NCBI RefSeq assembly: GCF_003573695.1
Contig: NC_039361.1
Coordinates: forward strand, 94,924,279-94,988,278
Reading direction: 5' to 3'
From: Papaver somniferum
Taxonomy: Eukaryota; Streptophyta; Magnoliopsida; Ranunculales; Papaveraceae
DNA length: 64,000 nt
The notes beneath the pieces are model-generated. The model saw only the letters and a program-made list of their open reading frames with translations, was not told the origin of the DNA and ran no database searches. Shown here one piece after another: positions 43,123-55,517 of the stretch. The translations under genes and the position numbers were made by a program. Position 1 is the stretch's first letter. Each line of letters begins with the position of its first letter.

Positions 43123-45465
43123 TGTTAGAGCATTGCTCGGTCGAACTCGCAAGCATTGATATCCCAAGATTGTTGTCAAGGTTAGTTGCCAAAACTATAA
43201 GTATTGATTTCTAGTATACTCACAGCTAAGTATCGGACTAGGATATAAAGTGTATTTGAGCTCTAGACTCCATGTCGATCATCATACAAAGACGAAGAAC
43301 TATTCAAGGAACTGGTGGAACTTCATCGACTAAAAGGTATGTGGAGACTTGAACTTATCTATCACTCTAAAGTCTATCTACTTTATCACCTATCTTGAGA
43401 CAAAAGTCGTATTGCTATATAGACTATGACTATACACATTTGCTATTTCGAGCCGAGTTTATCTCACTTATCTATTTCTAGAAATATGTGTTGGTAAGCT
43501 TTCGCTTTGGCCAAGTTCATCTTTACTAGTGACGAAATTCATATTAGTTTAAATTACTTGAAAATCGCTTTGACGAAAAATAGCTTGTGAACAACAACTA
43601 TATAACATCCTCTAAGAATGTTTCAACGATTGAAATGAGAGTTTAGAATATAACCTTGAAAGGATATAAAAATTATGTGATAAATCATACGTGTCTAAGT
43701 CCTTATTCCTTGAATCAAAGTATGCGTACTTTGCTTCTCAGGAAAACCGGAACTGAAGTCCACGTACCAGTACACGTACTGTGGGAAGTTCACATCCCGT
43801 GAATTTCTGCTGGAGTTTATGAACTGAAAACAAACTTATTCTGGGTACTTAAGTCCGCGTACCAATATGTGTACATAAGTGGGTTAGTTTCTAAAAACGA
43901 TTATTCGTGAACTTAAACTTATATAAACTAAGGAATGCATACTTGCAAACCGTGGCTATAAAGTTCATGAATTTATTCGAGTGAATCAAATCGTTTTTGC
44001 TTCAATTGGGTCTTGTATACATCTATGAGATCTAAGCAATTGAACAACTTTCTAACTAGTTCTCTTGAGTCATTTGAACTAGTTATGCTGAAGATGAATA
44101 TGGTTGATATGAAAGTGCTCATATGGCTAACCATTTGGTTAACTACTGTTGAACCAACTAAGTGTACATGTTTGGGTACGATTATACAAACCTAACTAAA
44201 CGTGCATTTCATTTGTGTGTAACAAGCTAAGTTCGATCTAACGGTTGAAAGATATTAGCTTGAATCTAATCAGGTTTTCATCTAACGATGAATATTAAAT
44301 GCTTTTTTACCAAGGTAACTTAGATTGCAATCCCTGATTTGAAAGACTATATAAAGGAGAACTCTAGCAACTGGGAAACCTAATCCCCACACCTCCTGTA
44401 TGATACTAGTTGTATTAGCTAGAGTTGATTCTCCTTTAACCTTAGGTTTCTATCGAGACCCTGTAGGCTAACGACTTCAAGACTTCATTGGGATTGTGAA
44501 GCCAAACCCAACTATTTTCTCTGTAGTTGCGTGACCTGATCTTGTTGTTTCTATCGTATTAAGTACAATCGTAAGATTGGCTTGAGATTTATTTCTCCGA
44601 TATGCAAGATATAAAAGAAGTCACAAACATCTTCGTCTCATCGTTTGTGATTCCACAATATCTTCTTTCGCTAGTCGATTAAGATTATTGTGAGGTGATT
44701 GATAATTCTAGGCTATTCTTTGGGAATATAAGTCTGGGTTATCAATTGGTTCCTGTTCACCTTGATTTATCAAAAGATGAAACAAAAACTCGTAGGTATT
44801 TCTATGGGAGACAAATTTATCTATTACCGTAGATTTTTTATGTGATACAAATTTGTTTATTAAAGTCTTCGACTTTGGGTCGTAGAAACTCTTAGTTGTG
44901 GGTGAGATCAGCTAAGGGAATCAAGTGCGTAGTATCCTGCTGGGATCAGACACGTAAGGGGCTCAATTGTACCTTAGATCAGTGTGAGATTGATTGGGGT
45001 TCAACTACAGTTCAGACCGAAGAGCGTCTTAATACAGTGTGTGTTCAATCTGGACTAGGTCCCGGGGTTTTTCTGCATTTGCGGTTTCCTCGTTAACAAA
45101 ACTTCTGGTATCTGTGTTATTTGTTTTCCGCGTTATATTTGGTTATATGATTAAAATATCACAGGTTGTGCGTTGAATCGATCAATTGGGAAATACAACC
45201 TTTGGTTGTTGATTGAAATTGATTGATCCTTGAACATTGGTCTTTGGTACCGTTCAAGTGATTTATCTTGTATTCAATTAGACTCGCAGATTTCTATTTG
45301 CTTCAGTAAGTATTGAGTCGAGAAAGTGAGATATAACAACTTGATATAATTTTATTAAGATTGAGTCTGACTGTCTAGTTGATTCTCTTAAAAGTATATT
45401 GAAGTTTGTCCATATAGATTGCTAATCGAAATATTGGGTGTGGTTGTTAGACCCCCGCTTTTTCA
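43123..45465 (+). repeat. Element G LTR1
   Basis: 2,343 bp, starting TGTTAGAGCATTGCTCGG and ending CCCCCGCTTTTTCA. TATATAAA at 44348-44355. Aligns along its whole length with LTR3 with modest divergence. Confidence 0.9.
44348..44355 (+). promoter_or_regulatory. TATA box of G LTR1
   Basis: TATATAAA followed by GGAGAACTCTAGCAACTGGG; the same context occurs at 62750-62757 in LTR3. Confidence 0.6.
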
Positions 45466-45467
45466 AT

Positions 45468-45479
45468 TGGTATCAGAGC
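45468..45479 (+). other. Primer-binding site after G LTR1 (tRNA-iMet)
   Basis: TGGTATCAGAGC, two bases after the LTR; the standard copia site. Confidence 0.9.
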
Positions 45480-45699
45480 AGGCAAACACGTTTAAAGACC
45501 TCATAAGTCTGTGTTTGTAGCAATCTGACTCTATGGACATCTATATAATCGCTTCACCAGGGATAAATTCTGATTGTAGAGAAAGTTATGAAAAACTAGT
45601 TATTCTCCAGAAGAAGTTGGATGAAAAAATTCGGATCAACACTGATCTTGTTGCAGAAATTGCATTGTATAAGGATTTGAAGTCTGTCAAAATACGCAC
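45480..45699 (+). other. Truncated interior between G LTR1 and LTR2
   Basis: A 67-residue frame at 45533-45736 begins MDIYIIASPGINSDCRESYEKL and has heptad-like spacing. A matching start (SPGIDSDCRESSEKL) follows LTR3 at the window end, so it is the 5' end of the true interior ORF, here fused to LTR2 after about 220 bases. Confidence 0.6.
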
Positions 45700-46794
45700 G
45701 TTTTTCAATGTTAGTGATCAAAAATATAAGTCTTGATTTCTAGTCTACTTACAGTTAAGTCTCGGACTAGGATAAAAAGTGTAGTTTAGCCCAAGAATCC
45801 ATGGAAATCATCATACAAAAACGAAGAACTACTCAAGGAACTGGTGGAACTTCATTGGCTAAAAGGTATGTGGAGACTTGAACTTATCTATCACTCAAAA
45901 AGTCTATCTACTCTATCTCCTATCTTGAGACAAAAGTCGTTCTGCTATATAGACTTTGATTATACACATTTTCTATTTCGAGCCGAGTTTATCTCGCTTA
46001 TCTATTTCTCAAAATATGTGTTGGTAAGCTTTCGCTTTGGCCAAGTTCATCTTTACTAAAGACGAAAGTCATATTAAGTTTCAATTACGTGAAAATTGCT
46101 TTGACGAAAAATAATGTGAACAACAACTATATAACGTCCTCTAAGAATGTTTCAATTATTGAAATGCGAGTTTAGATTATATAACCATGGTTGGATATAA
46201 ACAAACTTATTCCGGGTACTTAAATCTGCGTACCCAGTCCACGTACTTAAGTTGGTTGTTTTTTAAAAACGATTATTAGTGAACTTAAACTTATATAAAC
46301 TAAGGAATGCAAGTTTGCAAACCGTGGCTATAAAGTTTATGAATCGATTCGAGTGGCTTAATACAGTGTGTGTTCAATCTGGACTAGGTCCCGGGGTTTT
46401 TCTGCATTTGCGGTTTCATCGTTAACAAAACTTCTGGTGTTTTTATAATTTCTTTTCTGCATTATATTTGTTTATATAATTGAAATATCACAGGTTGTGC
46501 GTTGAATCAATCAATTGGGAAATCCAACCTTTGGTTGTTGATTGAAACTGATTGATCCTTGAACATTGGTCTTTGGTACCGTTCAAGTGATTTCTCTTGT
46601 ATTCAATTAGACTCGCAGATTTCTATTTGCTTGAGTAAGTATTGAATCGAGAAAGTGAGATGTAACTCTTTGATATACTTTTATTAAGATTGAGTCTGAC
46701 TGTCCAATTGATTCTCTTAAAAGTATATTTGAGTTAGTCCATATAGATTGCTAATCGAAATATTGGGTTTGGTTGTTAGACCCCCGCCTTTTCA
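45700..46794 (+). repeat. Element G LTR2 (truncated and internally deleted)
   Basis: LTR homology starts at TCAATGTTAGTGATCAAAA, so about 75-80 bp of the 5' end are missing. There are internal deletions near 46197 (about 160 bp) and at 46356/46357 (about 1.0 kb, removing the TATA region). The 3' end and primer site are intact (46797-46808). Confidence 0.85.
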
Positions 46795-46796
46795 AT

Positions 46797-46808
46797 TGGT
46801 ATCAGAGC
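46797..46808 (+). other. Primer-binding site after G LTR2
   Basis: TGGTATCAGAGC, two bases after the LTR end. Confidence 0.9.
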
Positions 46809-47002
46809 AGGCAAACACGTTTAAAGACCTTACAAGTCTGTGTTTGTAGCGATGTGACTCTATGGAAAGAGTACCATCTCTTATAATCGCATCACCATAA
46901 ATAAAAGTCATGTCTCGACTGGTTCTATTAAAGAGAAAGATTCGTCAATCTCAAATATAGACGAACCACGTATTCTGACGAGACAGACAGACAGACACTG
47001 AC

Positions 47003-47710
47003 ATGTGTTTTACCGATTACCCTTCAAAAGATTCTATCTCTATTAATGAAAGGGAAACAACTGAAGAGAGTGAACTGATTCTAAATCTTGTTAGGATCCA
47101 AGCTGATAGATTTAATTGGTTAAAAAAACATGTCAATGTTATTATTAGTGTAGTAAGAGACTGTAACTTCAAAGAAAATACTGAAGATCATTCTTCACGT
47201 ATGGTTCTTGAGGCAATTCCCAAAAAGGATGCTTTGGAAATTGAACATCGCTTGAGTAAACTCTCTATTCAAGGATGCTCTAAGAAGTCTCATATACCAT
47301 GTACTTCTGCTGAAGCTGAAGAAGTTCCTTGTTCAGAAGTAAAATCAGAATCTCTTCCTATCAGAAATGATGTGTTAGTCACCTCCTCTAATCTAGGATG
47401 TTTCACATCACACGGAAGGAATAAATCTCCAAACGAGGCTGTTAAGACCGTACTATCTAACCACTCTTGTGATCAGAAAGTATGTCTCTTTTGTGAGGCA
47501 AAAGGTTCTGTTAAACAAAAGAGAAACTCTAAGTTGAATAAAAATTTATTTGTTCAACTTCAACACACCTTACACATAATTCTTAAAGGTGTAACTGACA
47601 TTCGTATGTCTAAACCAATTGGTTTTCGTACTTACCCTGTGTATGCTACCAGGAAGGTCGGTTCAATGAGTTCCTCGAATGCTCAGAAGCAGAACAGACA
47701 GGCGTCTTAA
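47003..47710 (+). CDS. Unrecognised 235-residue ORF in G interior (possible degenerate gag-like protein)
   Basis: Starts MCFTDYPSKDSISINERETT about 200 bases after the primer site. Ser/Lys/Glu-rich, no membrane segment. CDQKVCLFCEAKGSVKQ near residue 160 resembles the first half of a CX2CX4HX4C zinc knuckle, but the His and last Cys positions are Ser and Arg. A helical stretch lies at about 25-55. The position right after the primer site is where gag sits, so a diverged gag is the simplest guess. No copia gag core is seen, and it does not resemble element E's gag. Function unknown. Confidence 0.5.
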   Translation: MCFTDYPSKDSISINERETTEESELILNLVRIQADRFNWLKKHVNVIISVVRDCNFKENTEDHSSRMVLEAIPKKDALEIEHRLSKLSIQGCSKKSHIPCTSAEAEEVPCSEVKSESLPIRNDVLVTSSNLGCFTSHGRNKSPNEAVKTVLSNHSCDQKVCLFCEAKGSVKQKRNSKLNKNLFVQLQHTLHIILKGVTDIRMSKPIGFRTYPVYATRKVGSMSSSNAQKQNRQAS

Positions 47711-47772
47711 AAAAAAATCGTCTAAGGAAATATCAAGTCTTTTCTTCTGTTAAAAGAGGAGATAATGCTACT

Positions 47773-48060
47773 TTGGATGGGAACAAAATTCCAAGAGAAA
47801 GGGGAAAAAATGATGATATGAGAAAAAACCTGAAGGAGATAATTAAAGGTTATAAAGAAATTGTCAACAGTTTGTCTACCTCCTCAAGTCAAAATTCTTC
47901 TTGTAAGAACTTAAACTATGTCTCGTACTTTTATGACAGTAAGTTTTATGATAATTTCTCACATCAAAAGGGATTCCTTCCTAGATTTGAAAGGAAAAAG
48001 AGACCCAACCATAAACACTGTTCAACTAATGAGCATAGTTCTCATACTTGTGTCAATTAA
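47773..48060 (+). CDS. Unrecognised 95-residue frame downstream of 47003-47710
   Basis: Lys/Asn-rich, starts MDGNKIPRERGKNDDMRKN and ends in a Cys/His cluster (HKHCSTNEHSSHTCVN). It follows the previous ORF after 62 bases, separated by stops after an A-run, so it may once have continued that ORF. No family recognised. Confidence 0.35.
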   Translation: MDGNKIPRERGKNDDMRKNLKEIIKGYKEIVNSLSTSSSQNSSCKNLNYVSYFYDSKFYDNFSHQKGFLPRFERKKRPNHKHCSTNEHSSHTCVN

Positions 48061-48232
48061 TCACAAGTATTGAAAACTTACTCATAATAATCCTGTTGAG
48101 TAAGATGTGTTATGATTCAGGTATACTGTTGGCAAAATTTCTTTCTGTTTAGTCGAGCTATTTTCTTATCATCTATAGCTAAACTATTGTCTGCAAACAA
48201 CTTTGGATAAAGTATTGGTTGTGTGTAATGTT

Positions 48233-48233
<1 letters not shown>

Positions 48234-48263
<30 letters not shown>
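48234..48263. repeat. 30-base T homopolymer
   Basis: Uninterrupted T run in noncoding G interior. It might be the tail of a small minus-strand retroposon, but I see no TSD; its length is also error-prone in sequencing. Confidence 0.8.
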
Positions 48264-48264
<1 letters not shown>

Positions 48265-48519
48265 TTATCTCTAAAATAAAAGATGTTGTCTTTGCAACCA
48301 TTTTCCTTCTACTCTTGTGCTCTAAAATTGTTTCTCTACTGAGATATAAAATTTATTGAGCCAAAAAACTTGTGATAATTTTCACATAACAGAAATTCTG
48401 TCTTGTCGTAAAATACGACCGGTTGCGTACCTTTATTGTTGGGTCAAGATTATGTTCGTACGAGTATCCGTGTTAGTGTCACGAATCAATTTTTAGAAAC
48501 CATTTAAATACCAAAACCC

Positions 48520-48978
48520 TTGAGTCTTGTACGCATACTCTGGGACTTTTTTTGTGGTCTGTCAAGAATGTCTTCTTTTAACTCTAGCGGTTTTGCAAAA
48601 GGGTTTCTTGACAAAGGTATTGGTTTCGAGTCCAAGGGAAGGAAGAAAAGAACCCTAGTAGAAGATGATCATCCTAATGCCTCATGCTACTATGCCTATA
48701 CACATCAGGATGTTGAGAATGAGGATATGGTTTCTGCTGAAGTGGTTCATGATTTTCTTAAATATTTTGAGGAAGCAAAACTGCAGCTCGTTGATACTTT
48801 GAAGAGTCTTGATGTGTTAAGAACTGAGTTGAAAAAGGTTACTTCTGACCTTGGTCCCATAAAGACGCATGTTAAATATCTTCTCAATGAGGATATCTTC
48901 TCTGAAGAAGAAGTAGATGCTGTCAATCACAAGCTCAAACACCTCAAGGCTCGTGAGGATTTCGAAACGTCTATTTGA
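48520..48978 (+). CDS. Unrecognised 152-residue ORF in G interior, coiled-coil-like
   Basis: MSSFNSSGFAKGFLDKG near the start, a basic GRKKRTLVEDDHP patch, then a helical region (VHDFLKYFEEAKLQLVDTLK, LRTELKKVTSDLGPIKTHVK) ending EREDFET-like LKAREDFETSI. Met at 48568 is an equally good start. It has no enzymatic motif. The size, basic patch and coiled coil could fit a structural or accessory protein of the element; unknown. Confidence 0.45.
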   Translation: MSLVRILWDFFCGLSRMSSFNSSGFAKGFLDKGIGFESKGRKKRTLVEDDHPNASCYYAYTHQDVENEDMVSAEVVHDFLKYFEEAKLQLVDTLKSLDVLRTELKKVTSDLGPIKTHVKYLLNEDIFSEEEVDAVNHKLKHLKAREDFETSI

Positions 48979-49609
48979 TTTCAGTTCGTGTTCGGTTTTG
49001 ATGCTTTAAGAATCTGTCATTGTTCTTTAGCTAGTTGAATTTATTTTTCTAGTAAATCTTCTTATGAGAATTTTATTCTTGTGTTTTTAGGAAGAATAAC
49101 TAGTTTTTGGAATATAGCCATTATTGTGATTACACATAGCTATGTCCAATGTTTTCATCTTCATGTTTATAGGTTTCTTTGTTTAAATTCTAAAAGTTGT
49201 TTGGAAGATGATTTTTGCAGTATTTTTATATATTGCAATTTATTATCGGATATGTGTGTTCGCTTCCGTGAACTATGATTGTGCCATACCTTGTCAAAAG
49301 TTGTCTTACATATGTCGATATGCAGGTAGTGTTAAAAGAATGAATGAACTTTTGACATTACAAAAGTTTTAAGCCTATTATATGTCATTATGCAAATATT
49401 GATGGAAGATAGAATGAACTTTTATTTACAAGGATTATCTCTATTGTATGTCATTGTGCAAATAGTGATGGAAAATAGAATGAATCCGTGTCTATTCCGC
49501 GGTATTGAACTTCCCTAATCCATATTTTATGTATATACTATGCGGCTCCGTAATTTCGCTTATGTTGAGCATTTCCGATTAAATTAATCATGGGTTCTCT
49601 TGTGGTTAA
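48979..49609 (+). other. G interior to insertion point of element D
   Basis: A/T-rich, no supported ORF. It contains direct repeats of a TATGTCATTRTGCAAATA...GATGGAARATAGAATGAA unit near 49384 and 49446. It ends GTTAA, where element D begins. Confidence 0.5.
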
Positions 49610-51255
49610 TGATAGACACATTTATGTGTCTGAACTATCCTCAGTGTCTCTATTGTTAGTGCTTGATTGTGTTCTTATTATGGTGTTTTATGTGTTTGTA
49701 GGTGTCTTAGAGAAATACACTTGTGTGGAAAAAGTTGCTCGAAAAGTTCTATTTGGACCCCGGAGGAGATTTGCTATTCGAACCCCAGTTTTGTCTAAGG
49801 GGCACTCAATTACTAAGATGCACCTCGATCACTATTTGCACCCCAAGAAATCCACCTGCTATTCGCACCCTACTCTGGATAGGGGGCTATCTTCTTATTC
49901 AGGGTTTGAGAAATATTTGGCGGGAAAATGTTGTTTGGAACTCCGGTAACATGCAGACTTCTCAGGGTGGATTTTGGACGTGATTTATGCAATCTTTTCG
50001 TGGATTTGGTTTGGGAATATCCTGTTTGGATAAAACCGGATTGGTAATAGCTATAATTTCGAGTGAATGAAGATTATCTATGAATTTCAACAAAACAGAG
50101 AAGGAAATAATGCTCGGATATTCTGTTACCATATTTGGAAGATAAGAGAAGATTTTGTTGCAGATTGTCGAGGTATTTGGAAAAGTATTATGTGCTCATG
50201 ATGTACCTACGTCTTTCACGTGTTTTGAAGGTGTTTGATCTCAAAACAGGGAAGTTAGAGAAATACTTGGGATTACACGAGTTTTGTGTTAGAAATTTCG
50301 TGCCTGCAGCAGTTGAGTGTTGTCAGAGATAAGGTAGAAGCTTGTCTGGAGTACATTGAGCTACAACAACAACGTGGAAGAGTTAATAATGGAATATTAT
50401 TCTTGTATTTTTCCGGACAAATAACAAGAATTTATTACGTGAAGATATGGAAGATTTGATGGTTGTTGGGTATAAAAAGGCTTCAAGGAACTCATAGAGG
50501 GGTGACGGAGAGTTTGGGAGAGTTTTGAACACCACAGAGGCGAGAAATTGGAGTTGTAGAGAGTCACCATTTCTGTTGTTGTCCAAGAACACGAAGAACA
50601 AAAAACCCACAGAGACAGTCGTTTTGCTACAGTAACAGCGACAATTAGGTTTTATCGTTCCCTGTAACAGTTCGTTTTGTAACAAATATAATTGTTACAA
50701 ACCCGGTTTTAATCTTTTCACCCATTTTCATCATTTGTAAACCCTTTGAGCATTAAAAATGATTTTTGAGCGTGTTTCCAACATCATGATGAGCTAATTC
50801 TCCCACAACCAAGGCAATGAGACAGCTATTTACGCATGAATAATTTGTAACTATTTTATTTTCTCTAATTTATAATTTATAATTCACTCAATCACGGCTT
50901 TTGCAGAGTTTTAAATTGTTTGCGTAATTTTCTTAATTAGTTGTGATTCAATCTGATAGGTTATACTTTGTTTAGTCAATTGATAATCTTTGCTTAGGGA
51001 ATACAATTAATATTTGAGAATTTTCCTGATTATTTGTGAGTTAAGATATAAGGGACTTAAAAGATAATTAGAGTTTGTGGTTATTTACCACATTCATTCA
51101 TGTGTAATAGTGGAATCAATGTCTTGGTTATTTTTAATATCTTGAAATCAATTTTGCAATAAGTTTTCTTTATTTTGTAAGTTGTATAAGTCTAAAATCT
51201 ATTGCTTTCACAAGTCTCAACGAACCTATTACTACAACAACTTGAAATCACATCA
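49610..51255 (+). repeat. 5' LTR of element D
   Basis: 1,646 bp, starts TGATAGACACATTTATGTG and ends TTGAAATCACATCA. TATAAAAA at 50471-50478. Shares both ends and internal blocks with B's LTR but is about 440-465 bp longer. Short frames inside are not genes. Confidence 0.93.
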
Positions 51256-51260
51256 ATTTT

Positions 51261-51278
51261 TGGCGCCGCCGACGCGGA
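51261..51278 (+). other. Primer-binding site of element D
   Basis: TGGCGCCGCCGACGCGGA, identical to element B's; a variant of the tRNA-Asp-type site seen in C (14 of 18 positions). Confidence 0.8.
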
Positions 51279-52378
51279 CTTGTCTTTAGACTAGAGGTTT
51301 TAGATTTTTTAGGTTCTTATTTGTTTTTCATTTTTTTTATTTGTTCTTCTTTACGTTTTTGGGTTTTTGTCTTTTCCTTACAGATTTTGGAGTTTGGAGC
51401 GAAATAAAAATTTGCCAAAGCTTTTGGTGAATACTTAAAGATTTGGAGTAAAAGCAAAGCGAAAGGAGCGAAAGAAAAGAAGAATAAAAATTAATTAAAA
51501 AAAAAAGAGAGAAAGAGAGAGACAATTTTTTTTTATTTTTTTTAGAATTTTTTTAGATTATCTTTTTCTTTTGCACTTTATTTTTGGACTTTGGACTGTG
51601 GACTTTGGGACTTTATTTTTTTAACCCTACGGAAGGGTAGTTTAAATATAAATTGTTTGCAAAGAAGGACGACGATTACGATATCGCCTCGGCCCCTCGG
51701 GTTCGTACATGACATAGGAGTCGTAGCCCGAGTCGACTTCAGCAGTTCATCCCCCGTCTGGTACGGGAGGTAAGTTTTTCGAAACACCCGCGAATCCCTT
51801 GTCAGCGGGTTAACTGTATTCCTTCGTTTGCGTATATGCTGAGGAATTGAAAACGGTTGCTTTAATTTCTTAGTAAAGGGCAGGGACTGGCCATACAAGA
51901 TAAGGGTTCGGATTTCATCACCGTTCTCTTCTTGCCCGCCTTAGGAAAATGAAACCAAACGCGAACCTAAGCCTAAAATTTTGACTAGAACGATACCTAT
52001 AGGGTAACGAGCTTAATAGGAAAGTCGTTCGAAAAATATTGGTTACTCTTTTGAGCACACTTTGAAGTTCATGATGGTTTCTGTGAGTTGAATACGCCTC
52101 CTTGTAAAGACGGTGAGGCCTTGGGTATCAAAGCTCCACGCATCTTCCCTCGTCTCTATTCAACTTATTTTAACTCGGATTGATTTCAGAGAGGTTTGCT
52201 CAGATTGTAACGAGTTCCTTTTCGAAAGAATAGAAGCTGGTTTAGAAACAATCTAAGTGGAGCCATCATGCTTTTTGTTTGCTAGAAATGTTTAGGTTTG
52301 GTTTGGTGGAGTCATCCTGCTTTATGTTTGCTTAGAACCTACCTTCCTTTAGGATTCTTTTATTTGTTTTTCTAGTGT
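51279..52378 (+). other. Leader of element D
   Basis: About 1.1 kb untranslated, homologous to B's leader: GA-rich microsatellite near 51505-51520, TTTGGACTGTGGACTTTGGG repeats near 51590, then a GC-richer stretch at 51660-51780. No coding frame accepted. Confidence 0.7.
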
Positions 52379-54360
52379 ATGCCCGAGGTCATTAGAGAAC
52401 AGGCTTGGAAAATAGATAATCTAGGTCGATTGATTAGTGAAAAACCTAGTAGTTCTTCTTGTGGAAGCGGGGAGCTCGAAGACTCTTCTTTTGAGAGCCC
52501 TGTTTTTGGAAATTTCAGTTTTGAGAATTTGTATATTTGTGAGGAAAATACCCCTAGTACTTCAGTTGTGCCAGCGATGGCAACTTTGAAAGATTACATG
52601 TTCCCAACTAGGTCCACTCGAGCCTCGTACATTAAATTGCCAGCCACTACGGCTAATTTTGAGATAAAACCTAGTATTCTTCAGATGATCCCTATATTCT
52701 TGGGGAAAGATGATGAGAACCCTTATTTTCATATTAGGGACTTTAAGGAAATTTGTGGGTCAATTAGTATAAAAGACGTTACTGATGAAGTCTTGAAACT
52801 TAAGATGTTTCCCTTTTCCTTGAGAGATAAAGCCAAGACCTGGCTGAACAACCTACCATATGAATGCATTTAAACATGGAAGGAACTTATTGCTGCTTTC
52901 TATATGAAATTCTACCCTAAGCATAAAACTGCGTCTGTTAGGCAGAAAATTAGTGCTAGTGTGCAACAAGAGGGAGAGTCTCTTTATAGGTTTTTAGAGA
53001 GATTCAATGATCTCCTATCCCAGTGTCCTCACCATGAATTTGATAAGATGCAAATCGTAGAGATTATTTATGATGGTTTAGACTATTCAACCAAATCCAT
53101 GGTTGAGTCTATGTGCGTTGGTGAGTTCACTAGTAAAAGTGCTGATGATGCTTTTACCTTCTTAGGAGTTGTCGCTGAAAAATCCCAACAGTGGGAGTCT
53201 TGTGTTGAACCCCCCAAAAGACTCCTGGTCAATAGAAGCACCAATATGGTAGATACAAGCTTTGGGTCAGATGCTAAGTTTGTTGCTTTGTCTAGAAGGT
53301 TAGAAACTTTGGAATTGAATCATCCTAAACATAGGTCTTTTGTTGAACCTGATGGTAGGTTTAGAGCCCCTCAAGTGTCTAGTTGTGGAGTAGAACCCAA
53401 TAACTCGTTTTGGGAAGATCAGGTTAGTGAAGAGCAAGCATGTTGGGTGGGGAACATAAGGGGGCTTAGTAAGCTAGAGTGAAGGAATTTCCCCATGCTG
53501 TCTATAACAATTCTAGGTTTGAGAACCGTCAAAAGTTTGACCATACTCAGAGACTTACAACCCTGGTTGGAGAAACCATCCTAATTTTTCTTAGTCTAAG
53601 GGTCAGAATCAAGGAAAATCTAGTAATTCTAAGCCTCCCCCGGGTTTTTGTTATGCTAAGAACTCTTCATGTCAACCCCAGTTTCATAATGAGAAAAAAA
53701 TCTCCACCTTAGAAGAAACCCTTACTATGTTAGCAAAGAACCATGAGATGTTATCAAATAACCACTATGGTTTTCAAGAAGAAACCAGGCAGAATTTTAA
53801 GAATAATTCCCAGTCTCTTGCTAAATTAGAACTTCAAGTCGTCCAAATAGCTAAGTTTCTTGGTGAAAGAGAAGATGGAAGGTTCCCTAGTCAAACTGAT
53901 CCTAACCCTAAAGGAGAGAAATCGTACAATCATGTGAATTATATAACAACCCTTAGGAGTGGAAAGAAATTTGATAATAAGGTTGCCATGCCTGATAGTG
54001 AACATGTTGTAGTTCACCCTTCTGAGCCAGAAAATGAGGAGACTGATAGAGTCTCCAAAGAGACCAATGAGGGTCCTGTTGATCCTGGATTTGTTCCCAA
54101 ATCCCTGTTCCCCCAGCTGCTAGTTCCAACTAAGAGGGAGTCCAACTTTAATGGTATATTGGAGGTTTTTAAGCAGGTTACTATCAACCTCCCATTGTTA
54201 GATGCGATTAAGCAGATTCCCGCTTATGCCAAGTTTTTAAAGGATATGTGCACGCGAAAGCGAAAACTTAGTGTCCAGAAGAAAACCTTCTAGCTAGTCA
54301 TGTGAGTTCTATTATTCAGAATACCACTACTCCTAAGTATAAAGACACAGGGTCCCTACT
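52379..54360 (+). pseudogene. Element D gag (Athila type), broken
   Basis: Starts at ATG 52379 (MPEVIREQAWKIDNLG). The gag domain is clear (FPFSLRDKAKTWLNNLP, FYMKFYPKHKTASVRQK, RFNDLLSQCPHHEFDK). Lesions relative to element B: a stop at 52871-52873; about 45 extra bases at about 53437-53480, with a stop at 53480-53482 and a frame change; and a one-base loss near 54290 that ends the last frame at KKTF. The remaining frames (52904-53482, 53727-54293) are otherwise well conserved. Confidence 0.9.
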
Positions 54361-55517
54361 ATTTCTTGCATAATAGGTAAATACCATGTCGAGAAAGCTT
54401 TGCTTGACTTAGGAGCCAGTGTGAACTTACTCCCATACCATGTGTACCTTAAGCTAGGACTTGGTGAAATGAAACCTACGCAGATGACACTTCAGTTAGC
54501 TGATAGGTCCGTTAAAATTCCTCGTGGTGTGATCGAGGACGTTCTTATTGAGGTCGACAAGTTTATTTATCCAGTGAATTTTGTTATCCTAGATACCCAA
54601 TCTGTCCCTGACCCAGAGAACCAAATACCAGTGATTTTAGGCCGCTCGTTTTTAGCTACATACAATGCAATCATTAATTGTCGAAATGGTATTATGAATT
54701 TGTCTTTTGGTAATATGACTATTGAGATGAACATTTTTAATATTAGTAAGCTGCCCTCTGAACTAGATGATTCAAGCATAGAAGAGGTGACCATGATAGA
54801 AACATTAGTCGATGAGTCATTACCAAACACTTTGTTAGAAGATATATTAGAGAAATGCCTAGCCCACTTTGGAATTCATTTTGATGATGACGATGTGATT
54901 AGTGAGGTGAATGCTTTGTTAGATTCAACCCCTTTGATAGACACTAGTAATGGCTGGAAACCTAAGTTCGAACCTCCACCCGTTTCTAAGTCTACCCTAG
55001 TTCCTTCGTTAGAAAAGCCTCCTAAGTTGGACCTTAAACCATTACATAATTCCCTGAAGTATGTGTTTTTAGGCCCATCTGAAACTTTACTTGTGATTAT
55101 AGCATTCGACTTGGATAGTGATCAAGAAATTAGGCTAGTGACCATCCTTCACAATAACAAGGAAGCTTTAGGGTGGACCATAACAGACATTAAGGGTATA
55201 AGTCCTACTGATTGTATGCATCATATCTATTTAGAGAGTGGCACCAAACCTTCTAGGGAGATGCAACGTCGACTGAACCCTAATATGAACGAAGTAGTTC
55301 GAACCGAGGTTCTTAAGCTGTTAGATGAAGGCATTATCTGCCCCATTTCAGACAGTAAGTGGGTCAGCCCCGTTCAGGTTGTTCCCAAGAAATCCGGTAT
55401 TATTGTAGTCCAGAATGATAACAATGAGTTAATCCCAACCCGGGTGACCACGGGTTGGCGTGTCTGTATTGACTATAGGAAATTGAACAGGGTTACTAGG
55501 AAGGACCACTTCCCCTT
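54361..55517 (+). pseudogene. Element D protease and RT N-terminus
   Basis: An open frame 54400-55539 begins within the protease (LDLGASVNLLPYHVY, active-site motif DLGAS intact, where B has a stop) and runs through the linker into RT (WRVCIDYRKLNRVTRKDH). A one-base loss near 55517 throws it into HFPFPSSTKC and a stop. The ORF start at 54400 is arbitrary; upstream coding homology continues toward gag. Confidence 0.88.
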
